Shown: positions 14,993 to 25,333 of the stretch, in pieces | Numbering within the stretch: position 1 is the stretch's first letter | Layout: each line of letters starts with the position of its first letter | NCBI GenBank assembly: GCA_016780995.1 | Contig: JADHKZ010000002.1 | Location: 1 to 42,291, forward strand | DNA: 42,291 bases | Direction of reading: 5' to 3' | From: Thermoleophilia bacterium | Lineage (GTDB): Bacteria; Actinomycetota; Thermoleophilia; Miltoncostaeales; Miltoncostaeaceae | Position numbers and translations under genes: made by a program | Notes under the pieces: model-generated | The model's input: the letters and a program-made list of their open reading frames with translations, nothing else | Databases searched by the model: none | What the model was told of the DNA's origin: nothing

Positions 14993-16252
14993 ATGACGGG
15001 CCGCCAGGCCACAGCGCCGCCGTGGGCCTGGCTCGGGGCGGCGGCTGCCATCGTCGTGATCCTCTGGATCGCGGGACAGACCCTCGGGCGGGTGGTCTTC
15101 GTGTTCCTGGTGTCGATGGTCATCGCCCTGCTGCTCAACCCGCTGGTGCGCATGCTGCGGCGTGCCCACGTGCCGCGCGGCCTGGCCGTGGGAACGGTGT
15201 TCCTGTCGTTCCTGGGCGTGGTGGCCGCGGCCATCGTGCTGCTCATCCCGCCCATCCAGCAGCAGATCAACACCATCCGGGCCAACCTGCCGCTCTACAC
15301 CGACCAGGCGCAGCGCCAGGTGCAGAACGTGCAGGGCTTCTTCGATCGCAACAGCATCGACATCGACGTGGCCGAGCGGGCCAACGCCGCGCTGCAGGCA
15401 ATCCGCGGATGGGCCAACGACCTCAGCGGCAACGCCGTCTCGTATTCCCTCAGCGCGCTGGGCGCGCTGGTGGTGCTCATCATCATCATCGTGGCCGCGG
15501 TGTACATGCTGCTCGACGCCCCCCAGATCCTGCGCGGCGCGCGGCGTCTGGGCGGGCCGTCGGCGGCCCAGTTCCTGCGCCGCACCGAGCGCACGCTGGT
15601 GGAGTACATCAAGGCCCAGACGCTGGTGTGCCTCATCATCGGCGTCAGCGCCGGGGTCATCCTGTGGATCTTCGGCGTCACCGGCATCTTCCCCCAGGGC
15701 GCCACCTACGCCGTGCTGTTCGCCGCGTGGATCTTCCTGATGGAATTCATCCCCTACATCGGGCCCATCCTCGGCGCCATCCCGCCCATCCTGCTGGCCC
15801 TGTTCATCTCGCCGTGGACGGCCCTCTGGGTGCTCATCGCGTTCATCGCCATCCACCAGTTCGAGGGCCACGTGGTGGTGCCGCAGGTCATGGGCGACGC
15901 CGTGGGCGTGCACCCGCTGGTGGTCATCTTCGGCGTGCTCATCGGCGAGGAGCTCTACGGGCTCATCGGCATCATCCTGGCCGTGCCCGTTGTGGTCATC
16001 CTCAAGGAGAGCGCCGTGTACCTGAGCGAGCGCATGGGCTGGTTCAACATGGGCCTGGCCACCGCGGGGGCCCCCGCCGGCATGGCCGGCGCCGCGGGCG
16101 TGGCCGATACGGATGACGGCGACACCCTCACCGGCTTCACCCCCCCGCCACGCCGCGCCCCGGCCGGATCGCCGGCCGCGGATGACGGCGACACCATGGA
16201 CGTGACCGGGGTCATCGACCCCCGGCCCGCGCGCCCCACAGGCGCCGACTGA
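14993..16252 (+). CDS. AI-2E family transporter (PerM/TqsA-like)
   Basis: A 419-residue polytopic membrane protein of the AI-2 exporter superfamily, whose members export small metabolites or act as Na+/H+ antiporters. It has an early hydrophobic hairpin, a periplasmic amphipathic region (about 90-150, with IPPIQQQI), and a conserved C-terminal block with FLMEFIPYIGPILGAIPP and EGHVVVPQVMGD, the family signature. The C-terminal tail is unusual: two copies of DDGDT, encoded by an exact 17-bp direct repeat, in a proline/glycine/alanine-rich stretch. The start is either ATG 14993 (leaderless) or ATG 14984 (with a ribosome binding site). The substrate is unknown. Confidence 0.85.
   Translation: MTGRQATAPPWAWLGAAAAIVVILWIAGQTLGRVVFVFLVSMVIALLLNPLVRMLRRAHVPRGLAVGTVFLSFLGVVAAAIVLLIPPIQQQINTIRANLPLYTDQAQRQVQNVQGFFDRNSIDIDVAERANAALQAIRGWANDLSGNAVSYSLSALGALVVLIIIIVAAVYMLLDAPQILRGARRLGGPSAAQFLRRTERTLVEYIKAQTLVCLIIGVSAGVILWIFGVTGIFPQGATYAVLFAAWIFLMEFIPYIGPILGAIPPILLALFISPWTALWVLIAFIAIHQFEGHVVVPQVMGDAVGVHPLVVIFGVLIGEELYGLIGIILAVPVVVILKESAVYLSERMGWFNMGLATAGAPAGMAGAAGVADTDDGDTLTGFTPPPRRAPAGSPAADDGDTMDVTGVIDPRPARPTGAD
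16110..16195 (+). repeat. 17-bp direct repeat in the tail of the AI-2E-family gene
   Basis: CGGATGACGGCGACACC occurs at 16110-16126 and 16179-16195, in the same reading frame, encoding DDGDT twice in the C-terminal tail. Both copies are followed by a Thr/Gly-containing stretch. It looks like internal tandem expansion of an acidic linker motif. Confidence 0.7.
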
Positions 16253-16262
16253 CCGGGCGGCC

Positions 16263-16946
16263 ATGGCCGGCCCACTGCTGCACGCGCGCGGCATCGAATG
16301 CCGCTACGGAAGCGTCCAGGCGCTGGCGCCCATGGACCTGCAGATCAACGCGGGCGAGCGCATCGCCCTCACCGGCCCCAACGGCGCGGGCAAGACCACC
16401 CTGCTCAGCGTGCTGGCGGGCGTGCGCCGGCCGGACGACGGCACGCTGGAATGGGCACACGCCGCCCACGGGCGCGTGGGGTGGGTGCCGCAGCGCCCGG
16501 CGTTGTACCCGCGGCTCACCGTGCGCGAGAACCTGCGCCTCTTCGCGGGGCTCGAGGGTTCGGACGACCCCCGGGCCGCGGCCGATGCCCTCATCGCCCG
16601 CGCGGACCTGGGGCAGTTCGCCGACCGGCGCGCGTCGGCGCTGTCCACGGGCACCATGCAGCGGCTCAACCTGGCCATCGCGCTGGCCGGATCGCCGTCG
16701 CTGCTGCTGCTGGACGAGCCCACCGGCACGCTCAGCCCCGACCAGCGGGTGCGCCTGTGGGAATGGCTTGCCCACCTGGTGCAGGACGACGGCATGTCGC
16801 TGGTGTTCTCCACGCAGTCGACGGAGGAGGCGGGGCGCAACGCCGACCGCGTGCTGGTGCTGGCGGGCGGCACGCTGCGCCACGACGGCCCGGCCGGACA
16901 GCTGGACGAGGCCGCCTTCATGGCGATGGTGGGGGACGACGCGTGA
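16263..16946 (+). CDS. ABC transporter ATP-binding protein
   Basis: Cytoplasmic ATPase of an ABC-2-type exporter, 227 residues. It has Walker A GPNGAGKTT, Q-loop WVPQRP, Walker B LLLLDEP, and the switch region QST in place of the usual H-loop histidine. The signature motif reads LSTGTMQRL instead of LSGGQ. The nearest resemblance is to small CcmA/NatA-like ATPases. ATG 16263 starts 11 nt after the AI-2E gene. It overlaps the next gene, its permease, by 4 bp. Confidence 0.88.
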   Translation: MAGPLLHARGIECRYGSVQALAPMDLQINAGERIALTGPNGAGKTTLLSVLAGVRRPDDGTLEWAHAAHGRVGWVPQRPALYPRLTVRENLRLFAGLEGSDDPRAAADALIARADLGQFADRRASALSTGTMQRLNLAIALAGSPSLLLLDEPTGTLSPDQRVRLWEWLAHLVQDDGMSLVFSTQSTEEAGRNADRVLVLAGGTLRHDGPAGQLDEAAFMAMVGDDA

Positions 16947-18295
16947 GGGCCCTGCGCGCGGGGCGGCTGCTGTTCGCAAAGGACCTGCGGGTGCTGGGCC
17001 GCAGCCGGGGCCTGGTGGCAGTGCTCATCGGATACCCCATCGTCATCGCCATCCTCCTGGCCATCGCGCTGTCGGGCGGCGACCGGCGGCCGGCGGTGGC
17101 ATTCGTCAACCTCGACGCGGCGTCGGGGCGCACCGTGCAGGTGGGTGATGAGCGCCTGTCCATCGAGGACTACGCCACGCGCCTGGAGGACGACGTGGAC
17201 CTGGTGCGGCTGGGTCCCGCGCAGGCCCGTGAGGCGCTCGAGGATGGCCGCGTGAGCGCGGTGCTCACCGTGCCCCGGGGGTTCATCGCCGACCTGCAGT
17301 CGGGCCTCAGGCCACCGGTGCTGCGCCTGGCCACCAACCCCCGCTCGCCCATCGAGGCCCAGGCCATCGAGCGCAACCTCGAATCGGCCGTGTACCGGCT
17401 GAACCAGGCACTGGCCACCGCGTACGTCACCCAGGTGCTGGACCTGGTGGACCTCATCCAGGACGGCGGCACCGTGGGCATCTTCGGGCGCTCGGGCACC
17501 CTCCTGGGCCTGGCGCAGAGCGACCGCGAGCTGCGCCGGGTGCAGGCGCAGCTGCGCCGCGATGACCGTCCCGGCCTGGCCGACCGACTGGATCCCCTGC
17601 GTGACTACATCCAGGGCGTGGGCAGCAACCTCGAGCTGGCCAAGCCCGCGGCGCAGGCCATCGCCAGCCCCATCCGCCTGGAGGTGCGCGAGGGCGCGCC
17701 CGGCCGCGAGCCCCTCTCGGCGCTGGGCATCGCGGGCGCGCTGGTGGTGGGGATCGGGCTGGTGGGGGTGCTGCTGGCCGCCGCGCTGCTGTCGGCCGAG
17801 CGCGAGGACCACGTGCTGTCGCGCCTTGGCCGCGGGCTGGCGGGCGCGGGCACCATCGTGGCCCAGAAGGCCCTGCTGGCCGCCATCGCGTGCACCGCCG
17901 TGGGCTTCGTGCTGCTGGGCGTGGTGGCGCTCACCACGTCGGTCACCGTGGGGCGCTGGCTCCTGTGGCTGCCCGCCCTCCTGCTGGCCGGGCTGGCGTC
18001 GGGCGCATTCGGGCTGCTCATCGGCGCCTTGGCGCGCGAGACGCGCACCGCCCTGCTGGCGGGTCTCATGCTGGCCCTCCCTCTGGCCGTCATCGCCCTC
18101 ATCCCGGGCAACGACATCGCCTACTGGGCCAGCGCCCTGGCCGGGTTCGGCCCGGCGGCGCGCACGTTCCAGGGCCTGCTGGTGGACCCCGAGGTCACGG
18201 CATCCACCTACGCCGGCATGGGCGTGATGGCCGTGGTGGCGCTGGTGTACGGCGTGGCGGCCGGCGTGGCGCTGCGCCGGCGCATGCACGCCTAG
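16943..18295 (+). CDS. ABC-2-type permease with a large extracytoplasmic loop
   Basis: A 450-residue membrane partner of the preceding ATPase. It begins with a signal-anchor helix (about 22-43), then about 200 residues outside the membrane with FVNLDAASG, as in YhgE/NatB-like ABC-2 proteins. A C-terminal block of five or six helices runs from about 250 to the end and contains the ABC-2 hallmark LSAEREDHVLSRLGRGLAG. GTG 16943 overlaps the ATPase stop by 4 bp. The cargo is unknown. Its TAG is inside the CTAG shared with the convergent aat gene. Confidence 0.85.
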   Translation: MRALRAGRLLFAKDLRVLGRSRGLVAVLIGYPIVIAILLAIALSGGDRRPAVAFVNLDAASGRTVQVGDERLSIEDYATRLEDDVDLVRLGPAQAREALEDGRVSAVLTVPRGFIADLQSGLRPPVLRLATNPRSPIEAQAIERNLESAVYRLNQALATAYVTQVLDLVDLIQDGGTVGIFGRSGTLLGLAQSDRELRRVQAQLRRDDRPGLADRLDPLRDYIQGVGSNLELAKPAAQAIASPIRLEVREGAPGREPLSALGIAGALVVGIGLVGVLLAAALLSAEREDHVLSRLGRGLAGAGTIVAQKALLAAIACTAVGFVLLGVVALTTSVTVGRWLLWLPALLLAGLASGAFGLLIGALARETRTALLAGLMLALPLAVIALIPGNDIAYWASALAGFGPAARTFQGLLVDPEVTASTYAGMGVMAVVALVYGVAAGVALRRRMHA

Positions 18296-18933
18296 GGGTC
18301 GCCCGCCCCCAGGGCGTCCCGCAGCAGCCGCATGAACTCCCCATGCGGCACCCCGCGCGCGCCGAAGCGCATCACGTGCGGCGACTCCACCTGCACGTCG
18401 ATCACCTGCGTGCCCATGCCACGGGCGATGCCGATGAGCCCGGCCAGCGCCGCGTTGCCGCCGTCGGGCAGGGCATGGAACATGCTCTCGGCACTCATGA
18501 AGCCACCGATCCACACGCCGAACAGCCCGCCCGCCAGCACGTCGCCATGCCAGGCCTCCACGCTGTGGGCCCAGCCCCCGGCATGCAGCCGCGAATAGGC
18601 GTCCTCCAGCCGCGGGGTGAGCCACATGCCGTCCCGGTCGCCCGCGCACGCGTGCACCACCTCGGCGAATGCCGTGTCCACGCGCACCTCGTAGCCCCGG
18701 CGCCGCAGCATGCGGCGCACCGTGGCGGGCACCCGGGCCTCCGGGGGCAGGATCACCGCGCGCGGATCGGCCGTGTACCAGCCCACCGGGCCCGGGGCGC
18801 CCTCCTCGTCCATGGGGAACGCACCGTTCACGTAGCCCGTGAGCATCTGGTGCGGGGCCAGCCCCGCGCGTTCATCGGCGGGGATGGACGTCCCGGGCTC
18901 GCCGCCGGGCGGCGGGTGGGGCTCGTGCGCCAC
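18292..18933 (-). CDS. aat: Leucyl/phenylalanyl-tRNA-protein transferase
   Basis: Adds Leu or Phe to N-terminal Arg/Lys of proteins, marking them for ClpS-ClpAP degradation. The 213-residue product has the family blocks: LTGYVNGAFPMDE, WYTADPRAVILPP, GGWAHSVEAWHGD, LAGGLFGV, MSAESMFH and GEFMRLLRDAL. The frame stays open far upstream, but GTG 18933 is chosen because the homology begins just after it and a TATCGT -10 hexamer lies 7 nt before it. It diverges from hemB across only 24 bp. Confidence 0.9.
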   Translation of the reverse strand: MAHEPHPPPGGEPGTSIPADERAGLAPHQMLTGYVNGAFPMDEEGAPGPVGWYTADPRAVILPPEARVPATVRRMLRRRGYEVRVDTAFAEVVHACAGDRDGMWLTPRLEDAYSRLHAGGWAHSVEAWHGDVLAGGLFGVWIGGFMSAESMFHALPDGGNAALAGLIGIARGMGTQVIDVQVESPHVMRFGARGVPHGEFMRLLRDALGAGDP

Positions 18934-18940
18934 GGAACCG

Positions 18941-18950
18941 ACGATACACT
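18941..18950. promoter_or_regulatory. Symmetric divergent promoter between aat and hemB
   Basis: ACGATACACT fits AnnnTAnnnT. Minus strand: TATCGT (18946-18941), 7 nt before the aat GTG. Plus strand: TACACT (18945-18950), 7 nt before the hemB ATG. The two share TA at 18945-18946 inside a 24-bp intergenic gap that has no room for two separate promoters. Confidence 0.6.
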
Positions 18951-18957
18951 CGCCGCG

Positions 18958-19976
<1,019 letters not shown>

Positions 19977-19980
<4 letters not shown>

Positions 19981-21059
19981 CCACCACGGCCACCACGCCC
20001 GTGCGGCACAAGCCCGACGAGGTGGACCAGCGCCTGCTCAACGCCCTGCAGGCGGGCATCCCCCTGGAGCGACGGCCCTTCACCGGCATCGCCGAGTCGG
20101 TGGGCATCGACGAGGATGAGGTGCTGCGCCGCATGGCGGTGCTCAAGGACGCGGCCATCATCCGCCAGGTGTCGGCCATCTTCGACACCCGCGCCCTCGG
20201 CTACGAGAGCACGCTGGTAGCTGCGGCCTACCCCGACGACCGCCTGTTCGAGGCCGCCAAGGTGATCAACGGCCACCCGGGGGTCAGCCACAACTACCGC
20301 CGCACGCACCACTTCAACATGTGGTTCACGCTGGCCGTGGAGCCTGACGCCCGGCTGTCGCTGGAGGACACGCTTGACATCCTGGCGCGCGAGACCGGTG
20401 CCATCTCCATGCGCATCCTGCCCACGCTCATGCTCTACAAGATCAACGTGCAGCTGGACATGACCGGCGAGAAGGGCACCACCGCCCGCGCTGAGCCGCA
20501 GGCGCCGCCCAAGCGCGGCGACGGCAAGCCGCCGTCGGACGAGGACCGCGAGGCCATCCTCATCCTGCAGGAGGACCTGCCGCTGGTGCATGAGCCCTTC
20601 GACGCCTGGGCGCAGGCCGCCGGCTGGGACGTGGACCGCCTGCTGGCCAAGGCGCAGGAGATGAAGGACCGCACCCTCATGCGCCGGTTCGCGGCGGTGC
20701 TCAACCACCGCAAGGCCGGCTTCGGCGCCAACGGAATGGCCGTGTGGAAGGTGCCCGAGGACCAGGTGGACGACTTCGGCAGCCGCATGGCCACGTTCCA
20801 GTCGGTGTCGCACTGCTACCGGCGCCCCACCTACGACGACTGGCCCTACACGCTGTTCACCATGGTGCACGCCCGCTCCAAGGACGCCTGCGAGGAGACC
20901 ATCGCGGCGCTGGGCGAGGAGGCCGGCATGGGGCCCGACGACTACGCGGTGCTCTACTCCACCATGGAGTTCAAGAAGGTGCGCCTGCGCTACTACTCGC
21001 CCGAGTACCGCGCGTGGGAGGACCTGGCCATGGCGGGCGCACCGCTGCCGGTGGCCTGA
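19977..21059 (+). CDS. ahbAB: Siroheme decarboxylase, AhbA and AhbB fused in one chain
   Basis: Removes two acetate carboxyls from siroheme to give didecarboxysiroheme, the first Ahb step to heme; the related NirDLGH proteins do the same for heme d1. Normally AhbA and AhbB are separate ~150-residue Lrp/AsnC-like proteins. Here both lie in one 360-residue chain: domain 1 about 15-165 with GVSHNYRRTHHFNMWFTL, a charged linker about 165-185, and domain 2 about 185-340 with VSHCYRRPTYDDWPYTLFTM. The GTG start overlaps hemB, and hemL follows after 5 nt. No ahbC, ahbD, nirS or nirJ is in the window, so heme versus heme d1 cannot be settled here. Confidence 0.88.
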
Positions 21060-21064
21060 GGCCC

Positions 21065-22342
<1,278 letters not shown>

Positions 22343-22355
22343 GCGGGGCCCGCGC

Positions 22356-22880
22356 ATGATCGGCGCGGGTGCCGACCGGGTGAGCGAGGTGCTTGCCGAC
22401 CAGCCCGCGCTGGCCGGGCGCACCGTGGATGCCGATGAGGTGATGGTGCCGCTGGTCAGCCCGCCCCTGCGGCGCGAGAACGCGCTGGGGCTGGAGCTGA
22501 TCCTGGAGGGCTTCCTGCTGCACCACGGGCGCCCGCGGCACGTGGACAACGTGCCCATGGGCGCGGCCGTGCTGGCCGGCGACTACTGCTACGCGCAGGG
22601 GCTGGTGCGGGTGGCGGCCACGGGCGACCTGCAGGTGGTGGAGGCGCTGGGCGACCTGGTGTCGCTGTCGGCGGTGGCCGTGGCCATTGACCGCCAGCAG
22701 GACCTGGTGCCGCTGTGGAGGGTCACCGCCGCCGGGATCGCGGGCGAGGACGGCCCCGCCACGGCCGGCGCCGCCCGGGCCGCACGCGCCGCCCTGCGCG
22801 AGGGCGTGCCCGACCCCATCCACGAGATGGCTGCCACCCTGCCGGTGGCACCGGCGCTCGAGCAGGCGCTGGCGCGATGA
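22356..22880 (+). CDS. Polyprenyl-synthase-like protein without aspartate motifs
   Basis: A 174-residue alpha-helical protein. The central stretch PMGAAVLAGDYCYAQGLVRV resembles the VLAGDFLFA helix of trans-polyprenyl diphosphate synthases, and HHGRPRHVD resembles the ..RRGRPT.. segment just after their first aspartate motif. Neither DDxxD motif is present. It could be a regulatory or small subunit of a heterodimeric synthase, as HepS is to HepT in Bacillus, with the catalytic subunit at 27625-28596. Alternatively it is a decayed paralogue. ATG 22356 is 13 nt after hemL, and the 3' end overlaps ubiD by 4 bp. The family link is suggestive only. Confidence 0.45.
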   Translation: MIGAGADRVSEVLADQPALAGRTVDADEVMVPLVSPPLRRENALGLELILEGFLLHHGRPRHVDNVPMGAAVLAGDYCYAQGLVRVAATGDLQVVEALGDLVSLSAVAVAIDRQQDLVPLWRVTAAGIAGEDGPATAGAARAARAALREGVPDPIHEMAATLPVAPALEQALAR

Positions 22881-24322
22881 AGGACCTGCGCGAGTGGCTG
22901 GATGCCCTGCGGGGCATCGGCGAGCTGGTGGAGGTGGACGCCGAGGTGGATCCCCACCTGGAGATCACCGAGATCGCCGACCGGGTCATGAAGGCGGGCG
23001 GGCCGGCGCTGCTCTTCCGCAATGTGAAGGGCTCCGACATGCCCGTGCTCATCAACCAGTTCGGCAGCGAGCGGCGCATGGCCATGGGCCTCGGCGGCAG
23101 CGACCTCGACGAGATCGCCGGGCGCATCGCGGCCATCGCCCAGATGCAGCCGCCGCAGGGGATGATGGAGAAGGTGAAGGCCCTGGGCACCCTGAAGGAC
23201 CTGGCCTCGCTGGGCACCAAGACGGTGCGCTCGGCGCCGTGCCAGGAGGTGGTGCTGCGCGGCGACGAGGTGGACCTCGACCGCGTGCCGATCCTCACCT
23301 GCTGGCCGGGCGATGGCGGCCCGTTCATCACGCTGCCCCTGGTGTTCAGCAACGACCCGCGCACCGGCACCCGCAACTGCGGCATGTACCGCGTGCAGAA
23401 GGTGGACCGCACCACCTGCATGATGCACTGGCAGATCCACAAGGACGGGCGCCAGCACCTGCTCGACTCCCAGGGGCGCGTGCCGGTGGCCGTGGTCATC
23501 GGCACCGACCCGGCGGTCACCTACTCGGCCACGGCGCCGCTGCCCCCGGCGCTTGACGAGATGATGTTCGCGGGCTTCCTGCGCGGCGAGCGCGTGGAGA
23601 TGGTCAAGGCCGTGAGCCAGGACATCGAGGTGCCGGCCCACGCCGAGGTGGTGCTGGAGGGCTACGTGGATGCCTACGACATCCGCGACGAGGGCCCGTT
23701 CGGCGACCACACCGGCTTCTACACCCCGGTCGACCAGTACCCCGCGTTCCACGTGACGGCCCTCACCATGCGCCGCGACGCCATCTACTCGACAACCGTG
23801 GTGGGCATGCCCCCCATGGAGGACTACTGGCTGGGCAAGGCCACCGAGCGGCTCTTCCTGCCGCTCATCACGATGACGGTGCCCGACCTGGTGGACATGA
23901 ACCTGCCGCTCGAGGGCGTGTTCCACAACTGCGCCATCGTGTCGGTGAAGAAGCGTTACCCGGGGCATGCCAAGAAGCTCATCAACGCCGTGTGGGGCCT
24001 TGGGCTGCTGTCGCTCACGCGCTGCGTGATCGTGGTGGACGCCGACATCGACGTGCACGACGTGTCGCAGGTGGCATTCCGGGCGTTCTCCAATGTGGAC
24101 CCCGGGCGCGACGTGCTGGTGGTGGACGGCCCGGTGGACGCCCTCGACCACGCGGCGCCATGGCCGGCCTATGGCGGCAAGATCGGCTTCGACGCCACCG
24201 CCAAGTGGGAGGGCGAGGGGCAGGTCCGACCCTGGCCCGATGAGATCCGCATGTCGCCCGAGGTCAAGGAGCGGGTCACCGCCCGGTGGGTGGAATTCGG
24301 CATCCCGATGCCCCCCGCCTGA
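22877..24322 (+). CDS. UbiD-family decarboxylase (probably menaquinone pathway)
   Basis: Prenylated-FMN-dependent decarboxylase of 481 residues. Family blocks include NCGMYRVQKVD followed by a HW motif, and EGPFGDHTGFY with the active-site glutamate region. In futalosine-pathway organisms, UbiD/UbiX homologues (MqnL/MqnM) decarboxylate the prenylated naphthoate late in menaquinone synthesis. A UbiX gene lies at 26996, and mqnA and mqnC just beyond, which supports this reading; another aromatic acid substrate is possible. ATG 22877 overlaps the preceding gene by 4 bp. Confidence 0.85.
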   Translation: MKDLREWLDALRGIGELVEVDAEVDPHLEITEIADRVMKAGGPALLFRNVKGSDMPVLINQFGSERRMAMGLGGSDLDEIAGRIAAIAQMQPPQGMMEKVKALGTLKDLASLGTKTVRSAPCQEVVLRGDEVDLDRVPILTCWPGDGGPFITLPLVFSNDPRTGTRNCGMYRVQKVDRTTCMMHWQIHKDGRQHLLDSQGRVPVAVVIGTDPAVTYSATAPLPPALDEMMFAGFLRGERVEMVKAVSQDIEVPAHAEVVLEGYVDAYDIRDEGPFGDHTGFYTPVDQYPAFHVTALTMRRDAIYSTTVVGMPPMEDYWLGKATERLFLPLITMTVPDLVDMNLPLEGVFHNCAIVSVKKRYPGHAKKLINAVWGLGLLSLTRCVIVVDADIDVHDVSQVAFRAFSNVDPGRDVLVVDGPVDALDHAAPWPAYGGKIGFDATAKWEGEGQVRPWPDEIRMSPEVKERVTARWVEFGIPMPPA

Positions 24323-24337
24323 CCGGATTGCCCTGCC

Positions 24338-24356
24338 GTCCCGCCGCGGCCGGGAC
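24338..24356 (+). terminator. Weak stem-loop after ubiD
   Basis: GTCCCG/CGGGAC 6-bp stem with a 7-nt loop, 16 nt after the ubiD stop. There is no T-run, so termination activity is doubtful. Confidence 0.25.
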
Positions 24357-24389
24357 AACCGGCCCATCATCGGCCCCGTGATGCGGGGA

Positions 24390-24420
24390 TTGCACGCCGA
24401 TCGGCTGCGCCTCCGATAGT
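24390..24420 (+). promoter_or_regulatory. Possible promoter of the qcrABC genes
   Basis: TTGCAC (24390-24395) and GATAGT (24415-24420) with a 19-nt spacer, in the only sizeable gap of this stretch. The spacer is long. Unlike many genes here, qcrA has a GGAGG (24445-24449) ribosome binding site 5 nt before its GTG. Confidence 0.35.
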
Positions 24421-24454
24421 GTCGCGAGTCGAATGAACGTCTACGGAGGTTGGA

Positions 24455-25324
24455 GTGGCTGAGGACGAGCCGAACGGCGGCGACCCGGGGACCCAGGGCG
24501 GTCCCTACACGGGTCCGCGCGCGGCCGACTACACCCCGGAACCGGACCACTCCGACGATCCGCGGTACGTCACGCGCACCCGTTTCCTGTCGAACGTGGC
24601 GTTCGCCGGCACGGGCGTGCTGGCGGCGGCCATCCTGGTGCCCGTCATCGGCTTTGCCGTTGCCACCCCGCTGCAGGACGAGAAGTACCGCTGGATCGAC
24701 ATCGGTCCGGCCAGCGACTTCCTGAAGAACCCGCCGCCGTACCCCAACGCCACGCCGTCCACGAGGGTCGGCGAGGTCACATCGCTCGCGGTGTCCGGCC
24801 CCACGTCCGACGCCGACCGCCGCATCTACGTGGTGTACGGCCTGAAGGATCCGTCCACGCGCCCCCAGCCCACGCCGGGCGAGGACGCCGCGGTCTTCGA
24901 GTCCAAGTTCCAGCGCTGGGCCGCCGGCCTGACTGCCGCAGACTTCGACCTGCTGGCCATCTGGAACCGCTGCGCCCATCTGGGCTGCCCGGTGGCCTAC
25001 TCGCCCGGTTCCGCCGGGTACGTGTGCCCGTGCCACGGTGGCGCCTACGACTCCCGCGGCCTGGTCACCGGCGGGCCGCCGCCGCGCCCGCTGGACCGCG
25101 TGGACATCAAGGTCATTGACAAGAGCAAGTCCTACACGCCCGAGCAGATCGCCCAGGGCAAGGACCGCGTTCCCCTCGCGGTGGCCGCCACGAGCAGCAA
25201 CCCCAACCTGCGGGTGCTGGTGGGCAAGCCGTATTCCATCGACCAGGAGCAGCAGTCCTTCCCGCTGGCCGACCCGGGATACCCGGTGTCGGGGACGCTC
25301 TCCCACCTCTACCCGTTCACGTAG
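24455..25324 (+). CDS. qcrA: Menaquinol:cytochrome c reductase, Rieske iron-sulfur subunit
   Basis: Passes electrons from menaquinol to cytochrome c through a [2Fe-2S] cluster. The 289-residue protein has an acidic N-terminal tail, a membrane anchor at about 47-70, and a Rieske domain. Cluster ligands are C173-x-H175 in CAHLGC and C191-x-x-H194 in CPCHGGAYDSRG; C178 and C193 would form the stabilising disulfide. GGPPPRPL follows. Rieske proteins are often exported by the Tat system, and TatA is encoded at 33459, although no clear twin-arginine is seen here. First of three qcr genes. Confidence 0.92.
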   Translation: MAEDEPNGGDPGTQGGPYTGPRAADYTPEPDHSDDPRYVTRTRFLSNVAFAGTGVLAAAILVPVIGFAVATPLQDEKYRWIDIGPASDFLKNPPPYPNATPSTRVGEVTSLAVSGPTSDADRRIYVVYGLKDPSTRPQPTPGEDAAVFESKFQRWAAGLTAADFDLLAIWNRCAHLGCPVAYSPGSAGYVCPCHGGAYDSRGLVTGGPPPRPLDRVDIKVIDKSKSYTPEQIAQGKDRVPLAVAATSSNPNLRVLVGKPYSIDQEQQSFPLADPGYPVSGTLSHLYPFT

Positions 25325-25333
25325 GAGCGAAGG

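Noticed and set aside
24338-24356. Strong terminator after ubiD
   Set aside because: The stem is only 6 bp and no T-run follows; kept only as a weak feature.
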